NCBI RefSeq assembly: GCF_000695095.2
Contig: NZ_CP011454.1
Span: 2,232,001-2,296,000 of the forward strand
Origin: Gemmatimonas phototrophica
GTDB lineage: Bacteria; Gemmatimonadota; Gemmatimonadetes; Gemmatimonadales; Gemmatimonadaceae
DNA length: 64,000 nt
Reading direction: 5' to 3'
A model generated the notes under the pieces. That model did no database searches. It was given only the letters and a program-made list of their open reading frames with translations, and was not told where the DNA came from. Positions 7,952 to 17,585 of this stretch are shown here, in pieces. A program made the position numbers and the translations under genes. How positions within the stretch are numbered: the stretch's first letter is position 1; every line of letters starts with the position of its first letter.

Positions 7952-9379
7952 ATGTCTTCACGCCTCTCAGTCATCGGACTGCTGACCCTCGCCCTGGTGG
8001 GTTGCGAGGGGGCCAATCCTTCGCGTTCAGAAGCGCAGTCGCGCACGCTCCCCCCAGCAGCACCACTTCCCGCGGGACCGGTCCCTGCCCAATCCCTCGC
8101 CGCGTCGCGACGGACGGCGATCACCACGGCGGTGGAACGGGTGTCCCCGGCGGTCGTGACGGTGCAGACCGAGACCGTGGAACGTATTCCGGTGGATTTC
8201 TACGAGTACTTCATGGGCGGTCGTTCGGGCGAACGCCGCAACGCGGGCATCGGTTCGGGATTTGTCGTGCGCGGAGACGGGGTCATTGTGACGAACGCGC
8301 ACGTGATTGCTGGCGCCACGCGCGTTTCGGTCGCGATGCGCGACGGCACAACTTACGACGCGACCGTCGTGGGGGCTGACGAATCGAATGACCTGGCCGT
8401 GGTACGCATCAAAGCCAGGGATTTGCCGGTCGCTCCACTTGGACGTTCGTCCGAGTTGATGGTCGGCGAGTGGACAATTGCCATCGGCAACCCGTTTGGC
8501 TTCGTGCTTGGCAATAACGAGCCGAGCGTATCAGTGGGGGTGGTCAGCGCCGTTGGTCGCAATCTGGCAGGGCGCGGTGAAGGCGGTGGCGCCTATATCG
8601 ACATGATTCAGACCGACGCGGCGATCAATCCCGGCAATTCCGGCGGACCGTTGGTCAACGCCTCCGGCGAGGTGATTGGCGTGAATAGCTCGATCTATTC
8701 GCCCAGTGGTGGATCGGTGGGCTTGGGCTTCGCCATTCCCATTGATCGGACTAAGCGGATTGTCGAGGACTTGCTCGAGCATGGGAGTGTGCGGCAGCCT
8801 TGGGTCGGCATCCGACTGGAAACGCCCCAGGCGCAGAGTGCCCGCGATGTGGCGAAGTCCGGTGCCATTGTGGCGCGAGTGGTTCCGGGGTCACCGGCCG
8901 CGAACGCCGGGGTGCAGACGGGCGATCAGGTCGTCGGCGCCGGAACGCGTCCCGTAAGGAACCCGTTCGACTGGGAGGCGCGCTTGCTCGACCTGCGCGT
9001 CGGCGAAACCCTCCCCGTGACGGTGCGACGCGGGGGCCGCGAGATCCGCCTGTCGCTCAAGGTGGCCGAGGCGCCCGAAGTGTCGGCTCGCAAAGTCACG
9101 GTGCTCCAGGAGCTGCAGCTGATCACACTTACCGACGCCATCCGACAGGAACGTGGCATCGCGTCGCGTGCAGGCGCGGTGGTGTACCGCGTTTCCGATC
9201 GGATCCGTGACGAAATCGGTTTGCAGGAAGGCGATGTGATTGCGCAAGTCGGGCAAACACGCATCAACTCGGCCGAGGCGGCATCCACGGCCATCGATCG
9301 CACCGGGGCCCGTGGGCCGGTGTTCCTGGTGTTCGAACGCAATCGCCAGTATTACCAGTCGTCGTTTTACCTCCGCTGA
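7952..9379 (+). CDS. HtrA/DegP-type periplasmic serine protease, lipoprotein
   Basis: Trypsin-like protease for envelope protein quality control. 475 residues. The start at 7952 gives a lipoprotein signal with lipobox LVGC (Cys18); an open frame extends upstream into truA but lacks this signal. Catalytic triad: His117 (TNAHVIAG), Asp147 (SNDLAVV) and Ser230 (PGNSGGPLV). Two PDZ-like regions follow: about 280-380 (PWVGIRLETPQ..., SPAANAGVQTGDQV) and about 390-475 (IGLQEGDVIAQVGQTRI), giving a DegP/DegQ layout. A membrane-anchored lipoprotein form is less usual than the soluble periplasmic form. A proline-rich linker follows the lipid Cys. Confidence 0.93.
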   Translation: MSSRLSVIGLLTLALVGCEGANPSRSEAQSRTLPPAAPLPAGPVPAQSLAASRRTAITTAVERVSPAVVTVQTETVERIPVDFYEYFMGGRSGERRNAGIGSGFVVRGDGVIVTNAHVIAGATRVSVAMRDGTTYDATVVGADESNDLAVVRIKARDLPVAPLGRSSELMVGEWTIAIGNPFGFVLGNNEPSVSVGVVSAVGRNLAGRGEGGGAYIDMIQTDAAINPGNSGGPLVNASGEVIGVNSSIYSPSGGSVGLGFAIPIDRTKRIVEDLLEHGSVRQPWVGIRLETPQAQSARDVAKSGAIVARVVPGSPAANAGVQTGDQVVGAGTRPVRNPFDWEARLLDLRVGETLPVTVRRGGREIRLSLKVAEAPEVSARKVTVLQELQLITLTDAIRQERGIASRAGAVVYRVSDRIRDEIGLQEGDVIAQVGQTRINSAEAASTAIDRTGARGPVFLVFERNRQYYQSSFYLR

Positions 9380-9383
9380 TCAG

Positions 9384-9411
9384 TTGCTGATCGTTTGCCG
9401 TTTTCCATTGT
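9384..9411 (+). promoter_or_regulatory. candidate purB promoter
   Basis: TTGCTG (9384-9389), 16-bp spacer, CATTGT (9406-9411), ending nine bases before the purB GTG. The -10 is weak but keeps A at position 2 and T at position 6. It would head the purine run and again predicts a near-leaderless start. Confidence 0.35.
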
Positions 9412-9420
9412 CATCGTGCC

Positions 9421-10860
9421 GTGACCGCTTCCGATAGATCGACCTACCAGTCTCCACTTGCCGACCGTTACGCATCACGGGCCATGCTCACGTTGTGGGG
9501 GCCGCAGCTGCGCTATGGCTTGTGGCGTCGGCTGTGGCTGGCGCTGGCCGAGTCCCAACAGGCGTTGGGCATCGCGATTCCCGACGAAGCGATTGCCGCC
9601 ATGCGGGAGCATTTGGACGACATCGACTTTGAAGTGGTCGCTGGGTACGAGAAGAAGTTCCGGCATGATGTCATGGCGCACGTGCACGCCTTTGGGGATG
9701 TCGCGCCTGCAGCGCGCAAGTTCATTCACCTTGGTGCCACCAGCTGTTACGTCACCGACAACGCCGAGTTGATACTGATGCGGCGGGGGCTGATACTCCT
9801 GCGCGAGAAGCTGCTCGATGCGCTCGAGGCGCTTGGCGGCTTTGCACGCGAGTGGAAGAACGTGCCGGCCCTTGGCTATACCCACTTGCAGCCGGCGCAG
9901 CTGACCACAGTCGGCAAGCGCGCCACGTTGTGGATGCAGGACATCCTACTGGATCTTGAGGATCTGGAATATCGACTGTCGACCATGCCGTTCCGTGGCG
10001 TGAAGGGGACCACCGGGACACAGGCCAGTTTCCTGTCGTTGTTCGAAGGCGATCACGCAAAAGTGCGTGAGCTGGACCGGATGGTGTGCGCCAAGATGGA
10101 GTTCGCGAGCAGTATTCCGGTGAGCGGACAGACCTACTCCCGGAAGGTGGACGCGCAGGTGCTCGGGGTGGTCGCGGGGATTGCCGCAACGGCGTCGAAA
10201 TTCTCCGGTGATATCCGCATGCTGCAGGCCTTCGGGGAAATCGAAGAACCGTTTGAGAAGAATCAGATTGGTTCTTCGGCCATGGCCTACAAGCGGAATC
10301 CGATGCGTTCGGAGCGCATTGCCGCGTTGGCGCGCTTTGTTCTGTCGCTCGAACCCAACGCGAACCAGACCCACGCGGTGCAGTATTTTGAGCGAACGCT
10401 TGATGATTCTGCCAATCGCCGGCTCGCCATTCCCGAATCGTTCCTCGCGACCGACGCCATCCTGGTCCTGTTGCAGAATGTGGTGCGGGGACTCGAGGTC
10501 CATCCCGCCCGGATCCGCCGCCGTGTGGAAGACGAACTGCCCTTCATGGCCACGGAAGAGCTGATCGTGCGCTTTGTCCGGGCCGGAGGTGACCGGCAGG
10601 AGGCACACGAGATCATCCGCGGGCACAGCATTGATGCGGCGCGGGCCGTGAAGGATGGCGCGCCGAAAAACGACATGCTGGAACGCCTGGCGGCAGATCC
10701 TGCCTTCGGACTTCCGCTTGAGGATTTGCAGGCGGTCGCCGACCCAACGCGTTTCGTGGGGCGGTCCCCCGAACAGGTCGTCGAATTTCTCGACGAACAT
10801 GTTGCCCCGTGGCTCGCTCGTGAGCGCACGGTGACGGAAGTGGAAGAGGTGCGGGTATGA
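9421..10860 (+). CDS. purB: adenylosuccinate lyase
   Basis: Removes fumarate from SAICAR and from adenylosuccinate, so it acts twice in purine synthesis. 479 residues, starting at GTG 9421. The fumarase/aspartase signature [11 protein letters not shown] is present at about residue 282-292, with the upstream [10 protein letters not shown] and [18 protein letters not shown] active-site segments. First gene of a plus-strand purine run; it overlaps purC by four bases (ATGA). Confidence 0.97.
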   Translation: MTASDRSTYQSPLADRYASRAMLTLWGPQLRYGLWRRLWLALAESQQALGIAIPDEAIAAMREHLDDIDFEVVAGYEKKFRHDVMAHVHAFGDVAPAARKFIHLGATSCYVTDNAELILMRRGLILLREKLLDALEALGGFAREWKNVPALGYTHLQPAQLTTVGKRATLWMQDILLDLEDLEYRLSTMPFRGVKGTTGTQASFLSLFEGDHAKVRELDRMVCAKMEFASSIPVSGQTYSRKVDAQVLGVVAGIAATASKFSGDIRMLQAFGEIEEPFEKNQIGSSAMAYKRNPMRSERIAALARFVLSLEPNANQTHAVQYFERTLDDSANRRLAIPESFLATDAILVLLQNVVRGLEVHPARIRRRVEDELPFMATEELIVRFVRAGGDRQEAHEIIRGHSIDAARAVKDGAPKNDMLERLAADPAFGLPLEDLQAVADPTRFVGRSPEQVVEFLDEHVAPWLARERTVTEVEEVRV

Positions 10861-11801
10861 GCGGGGCCACGGTTATGCAGACCGACCTCCCGTTGCCGCT
10901 CGTCCGCCGTGGCAAGGTACGTGACGTTTACGAGGTGGATGCCGATCGGTTGCTGCTCGTTACCACAGACCGGATCAGCGCGTTTGACGTGGTCATGCAG
11001 GAAGCCATTCCCTACAAGGGGGTCGTGCTCACGCAGTTGACGGCGTGGTGGCTGGAGCAGTTGGCCGACACGCTGGAGCATCACCTGATCACCGCCGACA
11101 CCAACGCCATCATCGCGGCGGTGCCGGCGCTGGCGCCCTTTCGTGCCACGCTGGCCGGTCGCACCATGCTGACACGCAAGGCCGAGGTGGTGCCCATTGA
11201 GTGCGTGATTCGCGGGTATATCACCGGATCGGCGTGGAAGGAGTATCAGGCGACCGGGACGTTGGCTGGTGAGGCGCTCCCGTCGGGGCTTCGCGAAAGC
11301 GACCGACTGACGCCGCCCATGTTCAGCCCGGCCACGAAGGCGGAAACGGGACACGACGAGAACATCACCATCGGAACCGTGGTCGATCGTGTTGGCGCCG
11401 ACACGGCTGCCGAATTGGAGCGTCTGGCCAGGACCGTGTACGAGTTCGGTCGGGCCACCGCCGAACCGCGAGGCATTATCCTCGCGGATACCAAGTTCGA
11501 GTTTGGTTGGCGCGACGGACGCCTCCTGCTGATTGATGAAGTGCTGACACCGGACAGTTCCCGGTTTTGGCCGGCCGACAGTTACGAACCAGGACGCGGT
11601 CAGCCGAGTTTCGACAAACAGCCCCTGCGCGATTGGCTGGATGTGGAGCGAAAGGCCGGACGCTGGAACGGCGACGCGCCGCCCCCAACGCTTCCCTCCG
11701 AGATCATCCGCACGACCAGCCTTCGATATCGCGACGCGTTTTTCCGGTTGACCGGTGCCGCCCTCGATCTGGCCGCGCTCGGTCTTCCCGAGGATCGGTA
11801 A
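10857..11801 (+). CDS. purC: SAICAR synthetase
   Basis: ATP-dependent ligation of aspartate to CAIR. 314 residues, the longer bacterial/yeast-like form. Visible: [12 protein letters not shown] (ATP-binding N-lobe), [22 protein letters not shown]-type motif ([16 protein letters not shown]) and the [15 protein letters not shown] signature. It overlaps purB by four bases, so the two are translated as a pair; PurB acts on its product SAICAR. Confidence 0.97.
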   Translation: MSGATVMQTDLPLPLVRRGKVRDVYEVDADRLLLVTTDRISAFDVVMQEAIPYKGVVLTQLTAWWLEQLADTLEHHLITADTNAIIAAVPALAPFRATLAGRTMLTRKAEVVPIECVIRGYITGSAWKEYQATGTLAGEALPSGLRESDRLTPPMFSPATKAETGHDENITIGTVVDRVGADTAAELERLARTVYEFGRATAEPRGIILADTKFEFGWRDGRLLLIDEVLTPDSSRFWPADSYEPGRGQPSFDKQPLRDWLDVERKAGRWNGDAPPPTLPSEIIRTTSLRYRDAFFRLTGAALDLAALGLPEDR

Positions 11802-11805
11802 CGCC

Positions 11806-11961
11806 ATGATTGTGCGCGAGGGCTACCCGGTCATTCTTGGCGCCATGACGGCAGCAGTCGTGCTGTTTGCTGCGGCATTGCGTCTGCGTTCCTGGCCGGT
11901 GTGGTTGATGGCTCTCGCGGCAACCGTGGGTACCCTCATCATTTCATGGAGGTACCGGTGA
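11806..11961 (+). CDS. 51-residue membrane peptide resembling the N-terminus of phosphatidylserine decarboxylase
   Basis: A short frame of 51 residues in the 156-bp space between purC and pssA. It begins MIVREGYPVILG, then two hydrophobic segments (about 8-24 and 30-46), and ends SWRYR. The REGYP start, paired short membrane spans and the aromatic/Arg end match the membrane anchor of the short phosphatidylserine decarboxylases (Psd), which continue FFRDPER and then the catalytic domain. That domain, including its GST/LGST cleavage site, is absent here: the next coding sequence is pssA. The TGA stop overlaps the pssA GTG (GTGA), so it is probably translated and coupled. Either a decayed psd remnant or a retained small membrane protein. 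The homology is judged by eye. Confidence 0.6.
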   Translation: MIVREGYPVILGAMTAAVVLFAAALRLRSWPVWLMALAATVGTLIISWRYR

Positions 11962-12845
11962 GCGCTGGAGAGACCCCTGAACGCCGTCGGATGCGTCCCC
12001 GTCAGGCCGCGGCCATCGCTCTGCCGAACGGGTTCACGCTGGCCAATCTTTTCTTCGGCATCTTTGGAATTGTCGCCGCGTCCCGCGGTGACTTTGACGC
12101 CGCAGCACGGTTCATCGTGTTTGGTGCCATTGCGGACACACTCGATGGCCGAATCGCGCGCGCCACCAAGTCAGGCTCTCGGTTCGGGGAGGAACTTGAC
12201 TCGCTGGTCGATGCCATTTCGTTTGGCACCGCACCGGCGCTGATCATGTACTTCGCCGTGTTCCAGAGCAGTCGATGGGAATGGATCTTCTGCTTCTTTT
12301 TCACGGCCTGCGCCGTCATGCGACTGGCCCGTTTCAACGTGGAACAGGCCGGGCGCAAGAATACCCATTTTACAGGCCTCCCCAGCCCTGCTGCCGGCAT
12401 CACGCTGGCGACCTACTATTGGTTCAGCCAGACCCCGTTGTACACCGAAACCATCATCGGTGATCTCCCGTGGCACCAGATGCTGCGCTGGGTCATGCTG
12501 GGCCTTGGCATGCTCATGATCAGCAACGTCCAGTATGCCAAAGTCCCCACGGTGAATTTCCATTCGCTCAAGGGGATTCTCGGATTTCTGCTGGTTACCG
12601 GCACGTTCATCGGCGTCATTTTCCTGCCGAAGAAGTTCTTCTTTCCTGCGTCGATGGCGTATGTCCTGTACGGCATTCTGCGCACCGTCTTTCTTGGCCT
12701 GCTGGATCGACTCCCCGGACGCGAACATCCGGATGACGATGAAGAGGACGAGGATGATGTCCCACCCCGTCGCCGTCGCCGGCGGCGGCGTCCCAATAGA
12801 AACCAATCCGGTTCCGATACCGGTCGCGAGGAGTCACCCGCATGA
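11958..12845 (+). CDS. pssA: CDP-diacylglycerol-serine O-phosphatidyltransferase
   Basis: Makes phosphatidylserine from CDP-diacylglycerol and serine in the inner membrane. 295 residues. The CDP-alcohol phosphotransferase motif D-G-x2-A-R-x8-G-x3-D-x3-D is complete (DGRIAR...GEELDSLVD, about residues 63-84). Several membrane helices follow. The start is GTG 11958, preceded by GGAGG at 11948-11952; an ATG at 11946 in frame is the alternative. Odd feature: residues about 255-295 form a charged tail, first acidic (DDDEEDEDD) then eight arginines. It is embedded between purC and purS with coupled overlaps on both sides, so a phospholipid enzyme is co-expressed with purine genes. Confidence 0.95.
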   Translation: MSAGETPERRRMRPRQAAAIALPNGFTLANLFFGIFGIVAASRGDFDAAARFIVFGAIADTLDGRIARATKSGSRFGEELDSLVDAISFGTAPALIMYFAVFQSSRWEWIFCFFFTACAVMRLARFNVEQAGRKNTHFTGLPSPAAGITLATYYWFSQTPLYTETIIGDLPWHQMLRWVMLGLGMLMISNVQYAKVPTVNFHSLKGILGFLLVTGTFIGVIFLPKKFFFPASMAYVLYGILRTVFLGLLDRLPGREHPDDDEEDEDDVPPRRRRRRRRPNRNQSGSDTGREESPA

Positions 12846-13099
12846 CCCGTTTCCGTTGCGCCATTCATATCGTTCCGCGGCGTGGTATCCTCGATCCGCA
12901 GGGGAAAGCCGTGGCTGATGCCCTGCACTCCCTGGGCTTCGGCGCCGTCGGCGACGTGCGCGTTGGGCGTTACGTGGTCGTTGACACGGATGCGGCGTCG
13001 GCAGATGCGGCCCGTGCGTCGGTCACGGCCATGTGCGAGAAATTGCTGGCCAATCCCGTGACGGAAGATTTCGAAATCGCCAGCGTGGAGCAGGCGTGA
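12842..13099 (+). CDS. purS: phosphoribosylformylglycinamidine synthase, PurS subunit
   Basis: Small structural subunit of the three-part FGAM synthase (PurS-PurQ-PurL). 85 residues, normal. Visible features: beta strand [17 protein letters not shown], the conserved ALHSLGF and the GRYVVVD strand. Overlaps pssA by four bases (ATGA) and purQ by four (GTGA). Its presence predicts the small type of PurL, which is what follows. Confidence 0.93.
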   Translation: MTRFRCAIHIVPRRGILDPQGKAVADALHSLGFGAVGDVRVGRYVVVDTDAASADAARASVTAMCEKLLANPVTEDFEIASVEQA

Positions 13100-13800
13100 A
13101 GGCCGGGATCGTTCGCTTTCCGGGATCGAACTGCGATGAGGACGCGTACCACGCGGTTGCGGATGTCCTCGGACAGGAAGCCGTCTATCTCTGGCACAAG
13201 GATCACGACCTGCAGGGGGTCGATCTGGTGATTCTCCCGGGGGGATTCAGCTACGGGGATTATCTGCGCGCCGGGGCCATTGCGCGGTTCAGCCCGATCA
13301 TGCAGGAAGTGGTGCAACACGCGAAACGTGGTGGATTGGTGCTGGGGATCTGCAATGGATTCCAGATTGCCTGCGAAGCCGGCCTGTTGCCCGGCGCGCT
13401 GTTGCGCAACGACACACTGCGCTTTGTCAGTGCACCAGTCTCGCTGCGCGTTGAAAGCATCGCGACCGCATTCACCTCACAGTATCACCTCGGACAGGTA
13501 GTCTCCATTCCGGTGGCTCACGGTGATGGTCGGTATACAGCCGATGGGGATACGCTTGCGCGTCTGGAGGGTGAAGGTCATGTGGTGTTTCGCTACGTCA
13601 CCGGTGAAGGCGAAGCCACGACATCGGCGAATCCGAACGGCTCATTGCGGAACATTGCCGGTATCGTAAGCGCCGAGGGCAACGTCCTCGGCATGATGCC
13701 ACATCCGGAGCGTGCGCTCGAAACCGCCCTGGGCTCCACAGACGGTCTTCCTCTCTTTCGGTCCATCCTCGAATCGATGCTCGGAGGCGTTCCGGCATGA
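13096..13800 (+). CDS. purQ: phosphoribosylformylglycinamidine synthase, glutaminase subunit
   Basis: Class I glutamine amidotransferase that feeds ammonia to PurL. 234 residues from GTG 13096, which overlaps the purS stop as GTGA. The nucleophile is Cys86 in GICNGFQI; the His/Glu pair lies in MMPHPERA. The N-terminal [10 protein letters not shown] is a PurQ hallmark. Overlaps purL by four bases. Confidence 0.96.
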   Translation: MKAGIVRFPGSNCDEDAYHAVADVLGQEAVYLWHKDHDLQGVDLVILPGGFSYGDYLRAGAIARFSPIMQEVVQHAKRGGLVLGICNGFQIACEAGLLPGALLRNDTLRFVSAPVSLRVESIATAFTSQYHLGQVVSIPVAHGDGRYTADGDTLARLEGEGHVVFRYVTGEGEATTSANPNGSLRNIAGIVSAEGNVLGMMPHPERALETALGSTDGLPLFRSILESMLGGVPA

Positions 13801-16130
13801 GCACCCCCACATCTGCGACCGGATCAACGGTTGTCTCACGTCCTGGCGATCCGGTCATTACGCCGGCATTGGTCGCCGAGCATGGCATCACGGAGTTCGA
13901 GTACGAGCGATTGGTCAACATGCTGGGCCGCACGCCCACATTCACCGAGATCGGGGTAGTCAGTGCTCTCTGGAGCGAGCACTGCTCGTACAAGCACTCC
14001 CGCCCGATGCTCAAGACGCTCCCCACCAAGGCGCCGTGGGTTCTGCAGGGACCAGGGGAAAACGCTGGCGTGATCTCTGTTGGCGATGGCTGGGCGGTGG
14101 CCTTCAAGATCGAATCGCACAACCACCCCTCGGCGGTCGAACCGTATCAGGGCGCTGCCACCGGCGTGGGGGGGATCCTGCGCGATGTCTTTACCATGGG
14201 CGCGCGTCCCATTGCCCTGCTCAACTCACTGCGCTTTGGACCGTTAACGTCCTCGCGAGTGCGCTGGCTGTTTGCCGGTGTCGTGAAGGGAATTGGCGAT
14301 TACGGGAATTGCGTAGGGGTCCCGACTGTCGGCGGCGAGGTCGTGTTCGACCCGTCGTATGAAGGCAACCCCTTGGTTAACGCCATGTGTGTAGGCCTCA
14401 TGCGCGAGGATGAACTCATCCGCGCCGTGGCTTCCGGTGTGGGGAACCCCATCATGGCGGTTGGTGCACGAACGGGACGTGATGGCATTCACGGCGCCTC
14501 CTTTGCCTCGGAAGACCTGTCGGAATCGAGTGAGGCGAAACGGCCCATGGTGCAGGTCGGTGACCCGTTCACCGAAAAGCTGCTGCTCGAAGCCTCGCTT
14601 GAACTGATCCGCAGCGGCTTCATCGTGGCCATTCAGGACATGGGAGCGGCAGGCCTGACCTCCTCGTCGGCGGAAATGGCCGAGCGCGGAGATGTTGGTG
14701 TCACGATTGATGTCACCAAGGTGCCCGTGCGCGAGCAGGGCATGACGCCCTATGAGATTCTGTTATCGGAATCACAGGAACGCATGCTGGTGGTCGCCAA
14801 GCTCGGCCACGAAGACGACGTTCGCGCGATTCTCGCGAAGTGGGATCTTGAAGCGGCCGTCATTGGTGAGGTCATTGCCGAACCGGTGTATCGTGTCACC
14901 GAGGGGAGTACGGTGGTGGCCGAGTTCCCCGGTTCACGCCTCGTGACCGAGTGTCCGCAGTACGTGTTGGAGCCGAAGGAAAGCGAGACGCTCAAGAGTG
15001 CGCGAGGCAAGGATCCTCTGGCGGTGAAACCGCTGGACGAGGAACGGGATCATTCGTGGACACTCGAGAAGCTGCTGTCATCGCCGACGATCGCCAGCAA
15101 GCGGTGGGTGTGGCAGCAGTACGATTCCACCGTCCGCACGAGCACCGTTCGTGGTCCCGGAAGCGACGCTGCCGTTGTACGTCTGCGCGGCACCGACAAG
15201 GCCATTGCGTTGTGCATCGACGGAAACGGTCGGCATGTCGCGCTGTCGCCACGGAACGGAGGGCGAGCGGCCGTGTGCGAAGCGGCCCGCAATGTGGCCT
15301 GCAGTGGTGCCCGACCGATGGCGATTACCAACAACCTGAACTTCGGGAATCCCAAGAAGCCTGAAGTGTATTTCCAGCTCAGTGAAGCCATTGCCGGGAT
15401 GGGCGAAGCGTGCACCGTGCTCGAGACGCCCGTAACCGGTGGCAACGTTTCGCTGTACAACGAAAATCCGCAGGGTGCCATTCATCCAACCCCAACCATC
15501 GGTATGGTTGGCCTTGTGGAATCCATGGCCCACGTCACCCCCTCGGCGTTTCAGCAGGTTGGTGACGACATCGTACTGCTAGGTGAATGCACCGATGAAC
15601 TGGGGGCCAGTGAATACCTGCTGTCGATTCATGGGCTCACCATTGGCGAGCCACCGGTATGCGATCCGAAGGCGGAGCGTGGCCTGATTGATGCGCTGCT
15701 GGAGTCCATCAAGCAGGGAGCCGTTCGCTCGGCCCACGATTGCAGTGATGGCGGACTCGCCGTAGCGCTAGCGGAATGTGCCATGATGGCGCGTGGCGCC
15801 ACTTTTGGGTTTTCCGTCGATCTGTCACCGTGGGCAGCGCTCCCCCACCGGGCGCTGCTGTTCGGCGAAGCGCACGGCCGTGTGGTGGTCTCAACGTCGA
15901 ACAGCGCCGAGGTGCTGCAGATCGCGCAGCGGCACGGGGTACCGGCTCGCGTCATCGGTCAGGTGACCGACGCGTCGGCAGGCGCAAGTTTCACCATTTC
16001 CGACGATACGTTTTCGGCGCCCGTGGCCTGGCTTGCCAAGGCGTTTCATGAAGCGATCCCGCAGGCAATGGACGGCGAGACGCCGGCCGAGCATGTGGTG
16101 GCCGCATCGCACGCTCCTACCAACGACTGA
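13797..16130 (+). CDS. purL: phosphoribosylformylglycinamidine synthase, synthetase subunit
   Basis: ATP-dependent conversion of FGAR to FGAM. 777 residues, the 'small' PurL that needs PurS and PurQ, both encoded just upstream. Visible: [20 protein letters not shown] near the N-terminus, the [19 protein letters not shown] nucleotide loop (short form [18 protein letters not shown]), [15 protein letters not shown] and the second-half [14 protein letters not shown]. The start overlaps the purQ stop as ATGA. The C-terminal tail of about 15 residues is unconserved. Confidence 0.97.
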   Translation: MSTPTSATGSTVVSRPGDPVITPALVAEHGITEFEYERLVNMLGRTPTFTEIGVVSALWSEHCSYKHSRPMLKTLPTKAPWVLQGPGENAGVISVGDGWAVAFKIESHNHPSAVEPYQGAATGVGGILRDVFTMGARPIALLNSLRFGPLTSSRVRWLFAGVVKGIGDYGNCVGVPTVGGEVVFDPSYEGNPLVNAMCVGLMREDELIRAVASGVGNPIMAVGARTGRDGIHGASFASEDLSESSEAKRPMVQVGDPFTEKLLLEASLELIRSGFIVAIQDMGAAGLTSSSAEMAERGDVGVTIDVTKVPVREQGMTPYEILLSESQERMLVVAKLGHEDDVRAILAKWDLEAAVIGEVIAEPVYRVTEGSTVVAEFPGSRLVTECPQYVLEPKESETLKSARGKDPLAVKPLDEERDHSWTLEKLLSSPTIASKRWVWQQYDSTVRTSTVRGPGSDAAVVRLRGTDKAIALCIDGNGRHVALSPRNGGRAAVCEAARNVACSGARPMAITNNLNFGNPKKPEVYFQLSEAIAGMGEACTVLETPVTGGNVSLYNENPQGAIHPTPTIGMVGLVESMAHVTPSAFQQVGDDIVLLGECTDELGASEYLLSIHGLTIGEPPVCDPKAERGLIDALLESIKQGAVRSAHDCSDGGLAVALAECAMMARGATFGFSVDLSPWAALPHRALLFGEAHGRVVVSTSNSAEVLQIAQRHGVPARVIGQVTDASAGASFTISDDTFSAPVAWLAKAFHEAIPQAMDGETPAEHVVAASHAPTND

Positions 16131-16144
16131 CGGGGAGTTCTCCC

Positions 16145-17548
16145 ATGTGTGGTATTTTCGGCGTCTACGGCCATAAGGATGCGGCCGCCCTGACGCAGTT
16201 GGGCCTGTACTCGTTGCAGCATCGCGGGCAGGAGTCAGCGGGCATTGTGGCCGTGGATGATATCGGTCACGCCCGGGTCAGTCGTGCGATGGGATTGGTG
16301 TCGGAGGGATTTGCCGACGATGAGATGGCGGTCCTCCAGGGCCCCATCGCCATCGGGCATACCCGCTACAGCACCGCGGGCTCCTCGGCCATCGAGAACG
16401 CGCAGCCTGTACTGGCGCGGGTGCGACGGAGTCATATCGCGCTGGCGCACAACGGGAACCTCACGAATGCCGTTGAACTTCGGCGCGCACTCGAAGACGA
16501 CGGGGCCATTTTTTCCAGTACGATGGACTCGGAGGTCATCGTCCACCGGATTGCCCGCGCAACGGGCGACACACCTGAGGCGAAGGTCGCGGAAGCGCTG
16601 CAGGGTGTAGAAGGCGCCTACTGTCTCCTCGTGGTACTCGATGAGACGGTCATTGTGGCGCGTGATCCCCACGGGTGGCGGCCGTTGGTGATGGGCCGTC
16701 TGGCCGACAGCATTGTTTTTGCCTCGGAAACCTGTGCGCTGGATATCGTTGGCGCTGTCGTCGAGCGCGAGATTCAACCCGGGGAAATCGTTGCCGTTGA
16801 CAGTCACGGCATTCGCTCGCTCCGCGCCCTGGAAAGCGCGCCACTCAATCGCTGCGTGTTCGAGCACGTGTATTTCGCGCGCCCTGACAGCAAAGTGTTT
16901 GGGGGATCGGTGGATCGTTCGCGGCGAGCGTTGGGGCGTCAGTTGGCGCGCGAGTGCCCTGCGATTGGTGCCGAGGTCGTTTTTGCCGTCCCGGATTCAT
17001 CAAACTCCGCCGCGTTGGGCTTCGCGGAAGAGTCCGGCATCCCGTACGAGCTGGCACTCATTCGCAATCACTACGTGGGACGTACCTTCATTCAGCCAAC
17101 GCAATCAGGGCGAAATGCGAAGGTCAAGGTGAAGTACAACCCGGTGCGCGAAATCATTGAAGGCAAGAAGGTCGTCATGGTGGACGACTCGATCGTCCGG
17201 GGGACTACGACCCGTGGGTTGGTGTCGCTGGTGCGGGCGGCAGGCGCGAAGGAAGTACACATGCGTGTCTCCAGTGCACCGATCATCAGTCCCTGCTACT
17301 ACGGCATTGATACCCCTCGGCGCGAAGAACTCATCGCGGCGCAGATGACCCACGAGGAACTCGTGCGCCATCTCGGCGTTGACTCGCTGGGCTATCTCTC
17401 CATCGACGGGATGTTGTCAGCCATGCCCGAAGGGCCCTCGGGCTATTGCCACGCCTGTTTCTCCGGTCGGTATCCCACGGCCACGCCGGCCGATCCGGAA
17501 CTGTTGCGTGCTGGCAGCGCCGCCGGTGTGCCGGTTGGCGTCGCCTGA
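16145..17548 (+). CDS. purF: amidophosphoribosyltransferase
   Basis: First committed step of purine synthesis: PRPP plus glutamine to phosphoribosylamine. 467 residues. The nucleophile Cys follows the initiator Met directly (MCGIFGVYGH), so there is no propeptide. The Ntn glutaminase domain shows SLQHRGQESAGI and HNGNLTN; the phosphoribosyltransferase domain has the PRPP motif VVMVDDSIVRGTT. A GGGGAG ribosome site lies just upstream of 16145. Last purine gene of the run; regulation by purine nucleotides is expected from the family. Confidence 0.97.
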   Translation: MCGIFGVYGHKDAAALTQLGLYSLQHRGQESAGIVAVDDIGHARVSRAMGLVSEGFADDEMAVLQGPIAIGHTRYSTAGSSAIENAQPVLARVRRSHIALAHNGNLTNAVELRRALEDDGAIFSSTMDSEVIVHRIARATGDTPEAKVAEALQGVEGAYCLLVVLDETVIVARDPHGWRPLVMGRLADSIVFASETCALDIVGAVVEREIQPGEIVAVDSHGIRSLRALESAPLNRCVFEHVYFARPDSKVFGGSVDRSRRALGRQLARECPAIGAEVVFAVPDSSNSAALGFAEESGIPYELALIRNHYVGRTFIQPTQSGRNAKVKVKYNPVREIIEGKKVVMVDDSIVRGTTTRGLVSLVRAAGAKEVHMRVSSAPIISPCYYGIDTPRREELIAAQMTHEELVRHLGVDSLGYLSIDGMLSAMPEGPSGYCHACFSGRYPTATPADPELLRAGSAAGVPVGVA

Positions 17549-17585
17549 CCCGCACCGCCTCATTCACTCATTGGGAGATCTCCAC

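Noticed and set aside
10287-11807. Minus-strand frame of 506 codons over purB and purC
   Set aside because: Antisense to two enzymes with clear signatures; no recognisable domain.
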